Assembly (NCBI GenBank): GCA_022649665.1
Contig: JALCOL010000007.1
Span: 1-64,000 of the forward strand
Direction of reading: 5' to 3'
Length of the DNA: 64,000 bases
From: Enterococcaceae bacterium
Lineage (GTDB): Bacteria; Bacillota; Bacilli; Lactobacillales; Enterococcaceae
The notes beneath the pieces are model-generated. The model saw only the letters and a list, made by a program, of their open reading frames with translations, was not told the DNA's origin and searched no databases. The position numbers and the translations under genes are program-made. Numbering within the stretch: the first letter of the stretch is position 1; the number at the start of each line of letters is the position of its first letter. Of the stretch, positions 17,343 to 27,400 are shown one piece after another.

Positions 17343-18070
17343 AAGTATTGGAAGTCAAAAATTTGGTCAAACATTATGGAAAAAAAGAGATCCTGCACGA
17401 CGTCAGTTTTTCGGTTGAAAAAGGCGAAGTCAAAGCGATCTTGGGACCGTCCGGTTCTGGGAAAAGCACCCTGCTGCGGTGTTTGAACGGTTTAGAAGAA
17501 GCGTCGAGCGGGCATATTTATTTTGACGGGCAGGATCTGCTTGCGCCGGAGACGCACTGGGTCGAAGTTCGTCAGCGGATCGGAATGGTTTTTCAAAATT
17601 ATGAACTTTTCCCGAATCTGACAGTTTTGGACAATGTGCTCCTGGGACCGCTGAAAGTCCAAAAAAGAAAACCGGCGGAAGCCAAAGCGCAAGCCCTTCA
17701 GCTTTTAGAGCGGGTCGGATTGGACGCACGCGCGCAAGATTATCCGCGCCAGCTTTCAGGCGGACAAAAACAGCGGGTCGCGATCGTGCGTGCCTTAGCG
17801 ATGAATCCCGAAGTGATGCTGTTTGATGAAGTAACAGCCTCGCTTGATCCAGAAATGGTCCGCGAAGTGCTTGAAGTGATCAAAAGTCTCGCAGAAGATG
17901 GAACGACGATGGTCTTAGTGACACATGAAATGCAGTTCGCCCGGCAGATCGCCGATGAGATCCTTTTCATCGATGAAGGCAAAGTCATTGAAAATGATTC
18001 GCCGGAAACGTTTTTCAATCACCCGAAAACAGAACGCGCCCAGCGCTTTTTGGATAGTTTTACGATTTAA
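17339..18070 (+). CDS. Polar amino acid ABC transporter ATP-binding protein
   Basis: A 243-residue ATPase of the GlnQ type. Walker A is GPSGSGKST, the signature is LSGGQKQRVAIVRAL and Walker B is VMLFDEVTASLD. The start is TTG 17339, supported by GAGGAGGGG at 17321-17330 and by alignment to family N-termini. The reading frame extends further upstream, but that part lies inside the permease gene. It energises uptake by the two permeases before it. Confidence 0.93.
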   Translation: MKVLEVKNLVKHYGKKEILHDVSFSVEKGEVKAILGPSGSGKSTLLRCLNGLEEASSGHIYFDGQDLLAPETHWVEVRQRIGMVFQNYELFPNLTVLDNVLLGPLKVQKRKPAEAKAQALQLLERVGLDARAQDYPRQLSGGQKQRVAIVRALAMNPEVMLFDEVTASLDPEMVREVLEVIKSLAEDGTTMVLVTHEMQFARQIADEILFIDEGKVIENDSPETFFNHPKTERAQRFLDSFTI

Positions 18071-18091
18071 ACAAATTGGAGGAGAAAGAAT

Positions 18092-18961
18092 ATGAAAAGA
18101 AAATGGCTAAACATGCTTTTGCTGGCAGGAATTGTCGGGGTGCTCGCTGCTTGCGGCAATGCATCCAGCGAAGATAAAAGCTCAGGAGACGCAAGTGACA
18201 ACGCAGCGAGCGTCGCGGCGATCAAAAAACGCGGCAAACTGCGCGTCGCTGTGTTCGGCGACAAAGCACCTTTCGGCTATATCGACAAAGACGGCAAAAA
18301 TCAAGGCTACGATATTTATTTAGCGAAACGGCTGGCGAAAGATCTTTTGGGTGACGAGAACAAAGTGGAATTTGTCGTCACAGAAGCGCAAAATCGTGTC
18401 GATGTATTGAAAAGCAACAAAGTCGATATCACACTAGCGAACTTCACCGTTACTGATGAACGGAAAGAACAAGTCGATTTTGCCAATCCGTACATGAAAG
18501 TCGCGATCGGGGTCGCTTCGCCGAAATCTGCGCCGATCACGAGCGTCAAACAGCTGGAAGGCAAAACGCTTTTGGTCAATAAAGGAACGACGGCTGAAAT
18601 TTATTTCGCCAAAAAATATCCTGACATCAAGCAGCAAAAATACGATCAAAATACTGAAACGTTCGAAGCACTGAAAGACGGCCGCGGAGCTGCGCTAGCG
18701 CATGACAACACGCTGCTGTACGCATGGGTCAAAGAAAATCCGGACTTTGAGGTCGGGATCAAAGAGCTCGGCAGCGTCGATTACATCGCGCCGGCTGTAA
18801 AAAAAGGCAACAAAGATCTCTTGAAATGGCTCAATACCGAACTTGAAACACTCGGCAAAGAAAACTTCTTTCATCAAGATTATGATGCAACACTGAAACC
18901 TTACTTCAGCGATGACATCACCGCGGATGATGTCGTAGTTGAAGGCAAAGCGGAAAAATAA
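18092..18961 (+). CDS. Family 3 solute-binding lipoprotein of the amino acid ABC transporter
   Basis: A 289-residue lipoprotein. The signal peptide ends in a lipobox VLAAC with Cys about residue 23, followed by a Ser/Asp-rich linker. The mature part has the family 3 features KLRVAVFGDKAPFGYIDKDG and DITLANFTVTDERKEQVDFA. An acidic amino acid or glutamine is the likely ligand from overall resemblance, but this is not certain. GGAGGA precedes the ATG. It is the last gene of the operon, followed by a terminator. Confidence 0.9.
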   Translation: MKRKWLNMLLLAGIVGVLAACGNASSEDKSSGDASDNAASVAAIKKRGKLRVAVFGDKAPFGYIDKDGKNQGYDIYLAKRLAKDLLGDENKVEFVVTEAQNRVDVLKSNKVDITLANFTVTDERKEQVDFANPYMKVAIGVASPKSAPITSVKQLEGKTLLVNKGTTAEIYFAKKYPDIKQQKYDQNTETFEALKDGRGAALAHDNTLLYAWVKENPDFEVGIKELGSVDYIAPAVKKGNKDLLKWLNTELETLGKENFFHQDYDATLKPYFSDDITADDVVVEGKAEK

Positions 18962-18971
18962 ACTATTTGCA

Positions 18972-19000
18972 AAAAGTCGGATAAAAGATCCGGCTTTTTT
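18972..19000 (+). terminator. Intrinsic terminator of the ABC transporter operon
   Basis: AAGTCGGAT and ATCCGGCTT form the stem (one wobble pair), followed by six T. Confidence 0.85.
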
Positions 19001-19106
19001 GCTGGAAAAAGGTCATTAAATGAGAAAACAAAGAAGAATTGCTTAAAAAAATGTCAAAAACGTCAAAAACATAGTATGATGAGTTGAGAAAATAAGGAGG
19101 GGTTTT

Positions 19107-20594
19107 ATGGCTATCAATTATTGCAGCACCCGCGACGCATCGGAGAAAAAAAGCGCATCGCAAGCGATCCTGCAGGGCCTTTCAAAAGACGGCGGCTTAT
19201 TTGTTCCCGAACAGCTTCCTGCGATCCAATTGGATTTTCACGCGTTAGCGGAACAAAGCTATCAAGAAGTCGCGCTCAAGATACTCAGCGCTTTTTTGAC
19301 TGATTTTTCTGAAACGGAATTAAAAGACTGCATCGACGCGGCATATGGCAGCCAATTTGAAGATCCGCGGATCGCACCGGTCAGCGAACACGACGGCAAA
19401 TACTTTTTGGAATTGTTCCACGGACCGACGATCGCATTTAAAGATCTGGCGCTCCAGATCTTACCGCATTTGATGCGGACAGCGGCTAAAAAAAATCACT
19501 TCGATAAAGAGATCGTGATCTTGACGGCTACTTCGGGCGATACCGGCAAAGCGGCGCTTGAAGGTTTCAAAAATGTAGCTGGCACGCAGATCATCGTCTT
19601 TTACCCGCAAGGCGGCGTCAGCCCGATCCAAGAAAAACAAATGGTCACGACGGAAGGTGACAATACGTATGTTGTCGCCGTTGACGGGAACTTTGATGAT
19701 GCCCAGACGCAAGTGAAAAAATTGCTGAACGATCCAGAAATGCGGGAAAAAATGGCGAAAAACGGGAAGCAGTTCTCTTCCGCCAACTCGATCAATATCG
19801 GGCGCTTGGTGCCGCAAGTCGTCTATTATGTATATGCTTATGCGCAGCTGGTCAAACAAGGCACGCTGGCAGTCGGGGAAACACTCGATGTGAGTGTGCC
19901 GACCGGCAACTTCGGCAATATTTTGGCGGCTTACTATGCAAAAAAAATCGGTGTGCCGCTCGGCCGCTTGATCTGCGCTTCCAATCAAAATAAAGTCTTG
20001 ACCGACTTCTTTGCGACCGGCATATATGATGTCGACCGGCCATTTTATTTGACGACTTCGCCTTCGATGGATATTTTAGTTTCCAGCAATCTGGAGCGGC
20101 TGGTCTATTATTTGACCGCCGAAAACCCGGAAGAAACTGCCGAATTTATGGCGCAGCTCGCGCGCGACGGCGAATACACGATCACCGAAGCGATGAAAGA
20201 AAACTGGAAAGACTTTTACGGTGCCTACGCCGATGAGCGCGAAACTGCCGAAGCGATCCATGCGACATACCAAAATGCGCACTATGTGATCGATCCGCAT
20301 ACGGCAGTCGCGGTCCATGCCGCGGATGAATATCGTCTTCAGGAAACACAGGCGCTGCCGCTTTTGGTCGTTTCAACAGCCAGTGCGTATAAATTCCCGC
20401 AAGTCGTTTACCAAAGCCTGTTCGGCGACGCTCCAGCGAATGACTTTGCGGCGGCTGACAAGCTGTCGCAAAAGACCGATACCAAGATCCCGAAAGCGGT
20501 CAGTCTGCTGATAGACGCACCGATTCGCCATAAAGAAACCAGTACGATCGCGTTGATGGGCCAAACAGTTGAAAAGCTGCTTCATCTCTCATAA
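19107..20594 (+). CDS. thrC: Threonine synthase
   Basis: A 495-residue PLP enzyme that converts O-phosphohomoserine to threonine. The PLP lysine is in GPTIAFKDLALQ, the substrate/phosphate loops include TATSGDTGKAA, and length matches the longer thrC class. AGGAGG precedes the ATG. A TATGAT -10 lies about 30 bp upstream, with TGTCAA 17 bp before it. It stands alone, without hom or thrB next to it. Confidence 0.95.
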   Translation: MAINYCSTRDASEKKSASQAILQGLSKDGGLFVPEQLPAIQLDFHALAEQSYQEVALKILSAFLTDFSETELKDCIDAAYGSQFEDPRIAPVSEHDGKYFLELFHGPTIAFKDLALQILPHLMRTAAKKNHFDKEIVILTATSGDTGKAALEGFKNVAGTQIIVFYPQGGVSPIQEKQMVTTEGDNTYVVAVDGNFDDAQTQVKKLLNDPEMREKMAKNGKQFSSANSINIGRLVPQVVYYVYAYAQLVKQGTLAVGETLDVSVPTGNFGNILAAYYAKKIGVPLGRLICASNQNKVLTDFFATGIYDVDRPFYLTTSPSMDILVSSNLERLVYYLTAENPEETAEFMAQLARDGEYTITEAMKENWKDFYGAYADERETAEAIHATYQNAHYVIDPHTAVAVHAADEYRLQETQALPLLVVSTASAYKFPQVVYQSLFGDAPANDFAAADKLSQKTDTKIPKAVSLLIDAPIRHKETSTIALMGQTVEKLLHLS

Positions 20595-20610
20595 ATTTTT
20601 CTGATAAAAA

Positions 20611-20646
20611 GGTCTCGGCGGAATTTTTTTGCCGAGGCTTTTTTGT
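20611..20646 (+). terminator. Intrinsic terminator of thrC
   Basis: CTCGGC (20614-20619) pairs with GCCGAG (20631-20636), followed by a T run. Confidence 0.78.
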
Positions 20647-20757
20647 TTTATTGGCTGATTCTTTTTCGGTTTGCTGATTTTTGCGGAAGAAGCGTGTGAA
20701 TCACGAAAAAAATCGGTATAATGAATAGGACTAGGAAAAGGAGAAATGTGGAGCATC

Positions 20758-22605
20758 ATGACTGAAAAAAAACGTTTAAAAAGCAGCCGCTACATCAGCG
20801 GGATCGATGGGATCCGCTCGCTTGCAGTCATCGGCGTGGTATTATATCATCTCTCCCCTTCGTTTTTGAAAGGGGGCTACTTGGGGGTCGTGCTTTTCTT
20901 CGTGATCTCGGGATATTTGATCACGGATCTATTGTTCCAGGAACTTTATCAAAATAAACGCCTTGACTACAAGGGCTTTTTCAAGCGGCGCATCAAGCGG
21001 CTCTATCCGACGCTCGCCTTCGTGCTGCTCTTGGCGAGTGCCTACATCACGCTTTTTCAGCGAAACTTGCTGAATAATATCCGCGGAGTGATTTGGAGTT
21101 CGCTTTTGAATGTGAACAACTGGTGGCAGATCCACAAAGGATTCAGCTATTTCGACCGTTTTCAGGGCGAATCGCCGTTTACGCATATTTGGGCGCTTTC
21201 GATCGAATGGCAGTTTTACCTCTTGTGGCCGTTTTTGTTCTTGATTTTGGTCAAGGGGATCCGCAAGAAAAAAATCGTCAACCGGATCTTGATCGGTGCG
21301 GCCCTTCTGTCAGCGATCCTTATGGCCTTTTTGTTCCATCCGGCGCAAGACCCGAGCCGCGTCTATTACGGCACGGATACGCGTTTATTCAGCATCTTGA
21401 TCGGCTGTTTGCTAGCTTTTGTTTGGCCGACTTATCGCTTGAAGCCGCGTATTCCGCGCGGAGCACGGCTGATTTTGGAAATGAGCGGGATCGTTTCGCT
21501 GGGGCTTTTGCTCTGGGCATTCGTGAAGATGGATGCCAGCAGTACTTTTACGTATCGCGGCGGGATGTTTCTGATCAGTTTATGTACAGCAGTCCTCGTG
21601 GCAGTCACCGCCCATCCGGGAGCCCGCATGAACCGCTGGCTGACGAATCCGCTGTTTTCTTGGATCGGCAAGCGCAGCTACGGACTCTATTTGTACCAGC
21701 TGCCGGTGATGGTCTTCTATGAAGCAAAAGTCCAGAATCTGGCAGATCACCCGTGGATGCATTCATTGATCGAAGTCTTTTTACTGGTGCTTTTGAGTGA
21801 ATTGTCGTACCGCTTTATCGAGCGGCCGGCAGCCCGTGCAGATTGGCTGCATGCGCCTCTCCGGATCGTCCGCAGTATGAAGCAGGGGATCAATGTCCAT
21901 AACTGGGCCGCGATCCCGATCTTGATCCTGCTCGGCACTTCGATCGTCGGTTGGGCGAGCGCGCCGACCAATCATGTAACAAAGGCACAAAAAGAAGTGC
22001 AGGAGACGATCGCAAAAAATAAAAAAGCACTCGAGTCGAAAGCGCCTGCGCAGAAAACGGAAAAAACCCTTTCCAGCTCAGAAGAGCAAACGATCTCAAG
22101 TGCTTATAATTTGACGCCGGAACAGCTGAAAAAAGCCGATAAAATGAAAATCAGCGCACTCGGCGATTCCGTCCTTTTGGGTTCGGCGGCCGAGATCAAG
22201 CAGATCTTCCCGCAGATCACGATGGATGGTTCAGTCGGCCGGCAAGTCTACGAGGCTCCGGCGATCCTTGAAACGATGAAAAGCAGCGGCGGCCTGGCCA
22301 ACACGGTGATCATCGCTCTGGGGACGAACGGCTCCTTCACCCAAGAGCAGTTTGCCGAAGTGATGAAGTCGCTTTCCGGAAAAAAAGTCTACTGGGTCAA
22401 TGCCTATGTGCCGACGCAAAAATGGCAGAATCAAGTCAATCAAAGCTTGGCAGCGTGGAAAAAAGATTATAAAAATCTGACGATCATCGACTGGTATTCT
22501 GTGGCGAGTGCTCATCCGGAGTGGTTCGAAGCGGATCATGTTCACCCGAATGTCGACGGCCGCAAGAGCTATGCCGGTCTGATCGCAAAAGAGATCTTGA
22601 AATAA
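20758..22605 (+). CDS. oatA: OatA-like acyltransferase with SGNH domain
   Basis: A 615-residue membrane protein. The N-terminal half is an acyltransferase-3 domain with about ten membrane helices (GIDGIRSLAVIGVVLYHL at the start, SIEWQFYLLWPF in the middle). The extracellular C-terminal part (about 465-615) is an SGNH hydrolase domain with GDSVLLGS (catalytic Ser) and DHVHPN (Asp and His). Together they match OatA, which O-acetylates MurNAc and gives lysozyme resistance. ATG 20758 is preferred; the ATG at 20746 is only two bases from AAGGAG. The 3' end meets the convergent GIY-YIG gene with four bases between them and no terminator seen. Confidence 0.9.
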   Translation: MTEKKRLKSSRYISGIDGIRSLAVIGVVLYHLSPSFLKGGYLGVVLFFVISGYLITDLLFQELYQNKRLDYKGFFKRRIKRLYPTLAFVLLLASAYITLFQRNLLNNIRGVIWSSLLNVNNWWQIHKGFSYFDRFQGESPFTHIWALSIEWQFYLLWPFLFLILVKGIRKKKIVNRILIGAALLSAILMAFLFHPAQDPSRVYYGTDTRLFSILIGCLLAFVWPTYRLKPRIPRGARLILEMSGIVSLGLLLWAFVKMDASSTFTYRGGMFLISLCTAVLVAVTAHPGARMNRWLTNPLFSWIGKRSYGLYLYQLPVMVFYEAKVQNLADHPWMHSLIEVFLLVLLSELSYRFIERPAARADWLHAPLRIVRSMKQGINVHNWAAIPILILLGTSIVGWASAPTNHVTKAQKEVQETIAKNKKALESKAPAQKTEKTLSSSEEQTISSAYNLTPEQLKKADKMKISALGDSVLLGSAAEIKQIFPQITMDGSVGRQVYEAPAILETMKSSGGLANTVIIALGTNGSFTQEQFAEVMKSLSGKKVYWVNAYVPTQKWQNQVNQSLAAWKKDYKNLTIIDWYSVASAHPEWFEADHVHPNVDGRKSYAGLIAKEILK

Positions 22606-22609
22606 ACTT

Positions 22610-22876
22610 TTACGCGTCATCCGGGAGCTGAACGCCGTGCGCTTGCAGAAATTCAAGCTTTTTGGCGCGGGACAGCTGTTTAAAAGCATATTCCTGCTGG
22701 AGCGCGGCACGCTTTTCGGTAAAAGCTTCAGTGTATAAAATACATTTTGGCGGATGAGCGCGGGTATATTTGGCACCCTTGCCGGTGCGGTGGGTTCGAA
22801 AACGCTTGGCAACGTCTGTCGAGTAGCCGGCGTAAAGCGTTTCGTCGCAGCAAAGCAGCACATAAAAATAATGCAT
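22610..22876 (-). CDS. GIY-YIG nuclease-family protein (YazA/UPF0213 type)
   Basis: An 88-residue single-domain protein. The motif appears as FYVLLC and later LYAGYSTDVAKRFRTH, and YTRAHPP and EAFTEKRAALQQEYAFK are typical of the UPF0213 group. The role of this family is unknown. It follows the tRNA1(Val) methyltransferase gene with TGAcATG at the junction, the order known for yabB-yazA in Bacillus, so the two are co-expressed. A longer frame start would lie inside the methyltransferase gene and is rejected. Confidence 0.88.
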   Translation of the reverse strand: MHYFYVLLCCDETLYAGYSTDVAKRFRTHRTGKGAKYTRAHPPKCILYTEAFTEKRAALQQEYAFKQLSRAKKLEFLQAHGVQLPDDA

Positions 22877-22877
22877 G

Positions 22878-23624
22878 TCAATGTCCCTTCGTTCCGTAAA
22901 GCATTCGTTTGACAGCTGGCGAATACTCGCCGTTCTCATAAACGATGAGCGGCGGCAGGATCTTCAGGCCTTCTGCGGAACCATCTTTGATCGCTTCGAT
23001 CAAGAGCGTATTCGCTGCACGATCCGCTTTTGGGTAGACGAACTGCAGCCGCTTTGGAGTCAACCGATTTTGCTGCAAAACGGCTAAGATCTCAAGCAGC
23101 CGTTCAGGACGATGGACCATCGCAAAATGTCCGCCGGTCTTCAACAGCTTCCCGGCGACCGCTGCGACTTCACTCAAGTTCGTCGCGATCTCGTGGCGAG
23201 CAAGCGCCAGATGAGTATTCGGATTTTTTTTGGAATTCGGTGCAAGCGGGAAATAGGGCGGATTGCAGAGAACCGCGTCGCAAGAGTCGGCGGCCGCGAC
23301 GGAAAAGCTGTCTTTCAAATCAAGCGGATAAGCTTTCATCCGTCCTTCCAAGCCGTTCAACGCGATGCTTCGCTGCGCCATCTCGGCTAAGCGCTCCTGC
23401 AGTTCGATCAAAAGGATCTCTGCTTGCGTGCGCCGGCTGACAAACAAGCCGACTGCACCGTTTCCCGCACAAAGATCGACGATTTTTCCACGTTTGGGAA
23501 GCGTCGCAAAGTGGGCGAGCAGGACAGCATCGATGGAGAATGAAAATACTTCGGGACTTTGGATGATTTTGACCCCTTGGCTGTATAATTGGTCGATTCG
23601 TTCATTAGGATGAAGCTCTGTCAT
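22878..23624 (-). CDS. tRNA1(Val) (adenine37-N6)-methyltransferase-like protein
   Basis: A 248-residue SAM-dependent methyltransferase. The SAM site is IVDLCAGNGAVGLF and the N6-adenine motif is NPPY within AVLCNPPYFPL. It resembles TrmN6/YabB, which modifies A37 of tRNA1(Val), though the exact target is inferred. ATG 23624 is supported by GAGGAAA. The open frame runs further upstream but has no ribosome binding site there. Confidence 0.87.
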   Translation of the reverse strand: MTELHPNERIDQLYSQGVKIIQSPEVFSFSIDAVLLAHFATLPKRGKIVDLCAGNGAVGLFVSRRTQAEILLIELQERLAEMAQRSIALNGLEGRMKAYPLDLKDSFSVAAADSCDAVLCNPPYFPLAPNSKKNPNTHLALARHEIATNLSEVAAVAGKLLKTGGHFAMVHRPERLLEILAVLQQNRLTPKRLQFVYPKADRAANTLLIEAIKDGSAEGLKILPPLIVYENGEYSPAVKRMLYGTKGH

Positions 23625-23724
23625 TTTCCTCTTCACTACTTTCTGTCGATTATCTGTATTATTCTGTATTATAATGAAAGTTGAGTTCAATGAAAAGTTT
23701 GTTCTACATGAAGGAGGAAAGATC

Positions 23725-24369
23725 GTGTTTTTTCGATTCATTCGCGTTATCGTCGCCATTCTTGTCCGCATTTTGAATGGCCGGCCGCATTTTCAAAATC
23801 AAAATCTGCTGCCGAAAAATGAAAATTATATTTTAGTTGGACCGCACCGGACGTGGTGGGATCCACTTTACTTTGCCTTGGCTGCTTCGCCGCGGCAGTT
23901 TTCTTTTATGGCAAAAGAGGAATTGTTCAAAAATCCGATTTTGCGCTTTATTTTGAAACATGCGAATGCCTTTCCGGTCGATCGCAAAGATCCCGGTCCG
24001 AGTGCGATTAAGATCCCGGTCCGCCAGCTGAAGAATACGCACTTGTCGCTGATCATGTTCCCGAGCGGCACGCGCCACTCCAAGCAACTGAAAGGCGGCG
24101 TCGCGCTGATCGCCAAACTGGCGAAAGTGCCGCTTGTCCCAGTCGTTTATCAGGGGCCGCTGACCTTCAAAGATTTATTGAAACGCAAAAAAGTATACGT
24201 GCGCTTCGGTGAGCCGATCGATGTCAGCGACATCACCAAGGTCGACCAGGCGGGAATCGCGGAAGTCGAACACCGAATGCAAATCGCGTTCGATGAACTG
24301 GATCACGAGCTGAATCCGCAATTCGTCTATATTCCGACGCCAGTACCAGAAGGGGATCAAGAAGAATGA
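23725..24369 (+). CDS. plsC: 1-acyl-sn-glycerol-3-phosphate acyltransferase
   Basis: A 214-residue membrane-associated acyltransferase. Motif I is HRTWWD (HX4D), and FPSGTRHS is motif III. It adds the second acyl chain to lysophosphatidic acid in phospholipid synthesis. GTG 23725 is the start because AAGGAGG at 23711-23717 is spaced seven bases before it. A TATAAT -10 lies at 23670-23675. A short terminator overlaps its stop codon. Confidence 0.9.
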   Translation: MFFRFIRVIVAILVRILNGRPHFQNQNLLPKNENYILVGPHRTWWDPLYFALAASPRQFSFMAKEELFKNPILRFILKHANAFPVDRKDPGPSAIKIPVRQLKNTHLSLIMFPSGTRHSKQLKGGVALIAKLAKVPLVPVVYQGPLTFKDLLKRKKVYVRFGEPIDVSDITKVDQAGIAEVEHRMQIAFDELDHELNPQFVYIPTPVPEGDQEE

Positions 24370-24384
24370 TCCTCTTCTTTTTTT
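24359..24384 (+). terminator. Short terminator overlapping the plsC stop
   Basis: AAGAAGA and TCTTCTT pair around a seven-base loop holding the stop codon, followed by a T run. Confidence 0.7.
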
Positions 24385-24446
24385 GTACCGGCTCGGTAAA
24401 ATTGGTATAATAGCTAGAAGGATCAAAATAGAAGGGAAGGGCAGCG

Positions 24447-27400
24447 ATGAAGTGGAGTGTTTCAGAGCATACGATCGAATTAGCCAAACAATACATCGAA
24501 GACGGACGGATCCTGTCAGTCAAAGCCGATAAAGAGCATCATTCATGGCAGGCTGAAGTTTTGGGGAGCCGCCTTTATTTTGTAACGCTCGATGGTTCAC
24601 CGAAAGAAGAAGATGTTTGTCAATGCCCTTTTTGGCAGAAACATCATTACTGTAAACATACGGTGGCAGTGGAATTATATTTGCGGGAAAAAGGGGTCAA
24701 CCGGCTGTGGCGCGGGGACGCGGTGCCGGCGAATTTTGAAGAGATCAAAGAGCACAGCGGCCGCTTGTTCACGAAAGAATTGGCACACTTGGCACCGGAA
24801 AATCCGCTTAGGAAAAAAAGCCAGCTGCACTTCAGCTATGAGATCACACAGCTGACTGTTGCGGGCGAGCTTTTTTGGGGCTTGGGCCTGAAAATCGGCA
24901 AAGCCGGCCAGCGGCTCTACAAAGTGCAAAATCTTCCGCTTTTTTTCAACAGTTACGTCCAAGAAGACTTGTTTGCGGTCAATAAGCAGCATTCGTTTGC
25001 GCTGGATCATGCGCTGATGCCGGAAGAAGATCGGCAGATCTTGGACCGTTGGCGCGCTTTTTCCCGCGACGGGAAGATGTTTGCGGATAAATACCGCGAT
25101 TATGATGAAAACCGCGTCCTTTTGCTGCCGCCCACGAATGCTTGGCCGTTTGTCGAACAATTGGAGAAGAGCGGACATTTGGAATATCATCTTTTCGCGG
25201 ATGCATCCGCAGGGTTAGTGCCGCAAGAAGAGCTCCCTTGCCGCTTTACTTTGACGAAAAACGGCGAAAAGTTCGCGCTTTTGGTCGATAAAAAGTTTTC
25301 GACTTATTATCCAGCATATGAATGGGCAGCAGCTTCAGAAAAAATTTGGCTTTTTTCGGCGCGACAAGCGCATATTTACGGACTTTTAGCAGCGCTTGAA
25401 GAAAAAGAGGACGGGCAGTCGCTGTTTGTCTTTACCGAAAGTGAGCTTTCAACGTTGTTTTATGAGGCATTGCCGGTCCTGAAAGAACTCGGGCCGCTCG
25501 AAGTCGCCGACGAATTAAAAGAGATGCTGAATTTGGCGAAACTTCAAAGCGTCTACTCGCTGTGGAAAGCTAAGGGCAAGATCATGGCGCGCATCGATTA
25601 TCATTACGGCGAGGCAGTCTTTTCGACGAATCCGCGTGTGGAGCGCGGCACCGAAAAAACGACGATTCGCGACCAGCAAGGAGAAATGGCAGCGCGCGAG
25701 CAGCTGAGTACGCTGGGATTTTCATTTGCAGAAGATCATTTTGAAAAGCCGCTGCCGCAAGGTCACGCGCTTTACCGGTTTTTCACGTACGAAGTGAACT
25801 TTTTGAAGGCAGCCGGGACGGTGAGGATCGGCAAAAAGCTGCGCGAGCTGTTTACCGACAGCAGCACATTTTCGCCCAAATTTTCAGTTCGGCTGGATAA
25901 ATCATGGCTCGATATCCAGTTTGATGTTTCCGGGATCAACCGCTCGGAGATCCCTGAGATCGTGCAGGCCCTGAAGCGCCACGAAGCTTATTTTGTGTTG
26001 GACGACGGCGCGGTGCTGAATTTCGATGAGGAATTCATCAAAAGCGGCCAGATCTTGAACGATCTGGAGCCGAAAAGCCATGCCGAGCAAACGACTTTCC
26101 AGCTGCCGCAAGTCAGAGGACTCCAAGTCCAAGCGCTGTTGAGCCAAACTTCAGAGTCGACCTTTGAAGAAAGTTTCGAAAATCTGACGGATGATCTTTT
26201 GCATCCGGAAAAATTTACCGTTAATCTGCCTGATCAGCTCCATGCGAAACTGCGGCGCTATCAGATCGAGGGCTTCCGCTGGCTGAAGATGCTGGGACAT
26301 TACCATTTGGGCGGGATCTTGGCGGACGAAATGGGGCTTGGCAAAACGATCCAAGCGATCACATATATTTTGTCCGAGTTTGAAGAACAAGACGGGACAG
26401 ATCCGTTCTTGATCGTTGCCCCGGCCAGTCTTGTTTACAATTGGCAGAAAGAATTTGAAAAATTCGCGCCGATCCTGAAGACGCAAGTGATCATGGGGCG
26501 CAAAGAAGAACGCGTCGACTTTTTGGCGCAAGCACAAGCGCAAGTCTTGATCACGTCCTACGCATCATTTCGGCAGGACGAAGAAGAATATCGGGATTTG
26601 AAGCTCGCGGGTTTGTTTTTGGATGAGGCGCAAATGGTCAAAAACAGCGAATCGAAAACGACCCAAAGCTTCCGGCGGCTTCATATCGCGCCGTGCTTTG
26701 CGCTAAGCGGTACGCCGATCGAAAATAATTTGAACGAATTGTGGTCGCTCTTCCAGATCATCTTGCCGGGACTTTTGCCGAACAAAACCCTGTTTGGTCA
26801 GCTTTCACTCGACCGGATCCGCGAGATCATCCATCCGTTCGTGCTGCGCCGCGAAAAAGATCAAGTGCTGCGCGATCTGCCGGAAAAATTGGAGAACAAT
26901 GTCTACAGCCAGCTGACAGATGAACAGAAGAAAGTGTATTTGGCCTACTTGGAAGAAATGCAGCAGACGGTCCAAACGATGGACTCGCAGACGTTCAAGA
27001 AAAACCGTTTCAATATTTTAGCCGGCTTGACGCGTCTGCGCCAGATCTGCTGCGATCCGCATTTGCTGCTGCCGGATTATCAAGGTTCTTCGGGTAAACT
27101 CGAACAGCTGAAAGACTTGGTGCTTCAAGCGAAAAACAATGGCAAACGCATGCTGATCTTCTCGCAGTTCACTAAAATGCTGGATATCATTTCGGCGGAA
27201 CTTGCTGCGCTCGACGTCGAGACTTTTTATTTAAGCGGCCAGACGAAAGTCTCGGAGCGGCTGAAAATGGTCGACCGCTTCAATGCTGGTGAGCGCGATG
27301 CTTTCTTGATCTCGCTGAAAGCCGGCGGGACCGGACTGAATCTGACGGGGGCCGATACGATCATTTTGTATGATCTGTGGTGGAACCCGGCGGTCGAAGA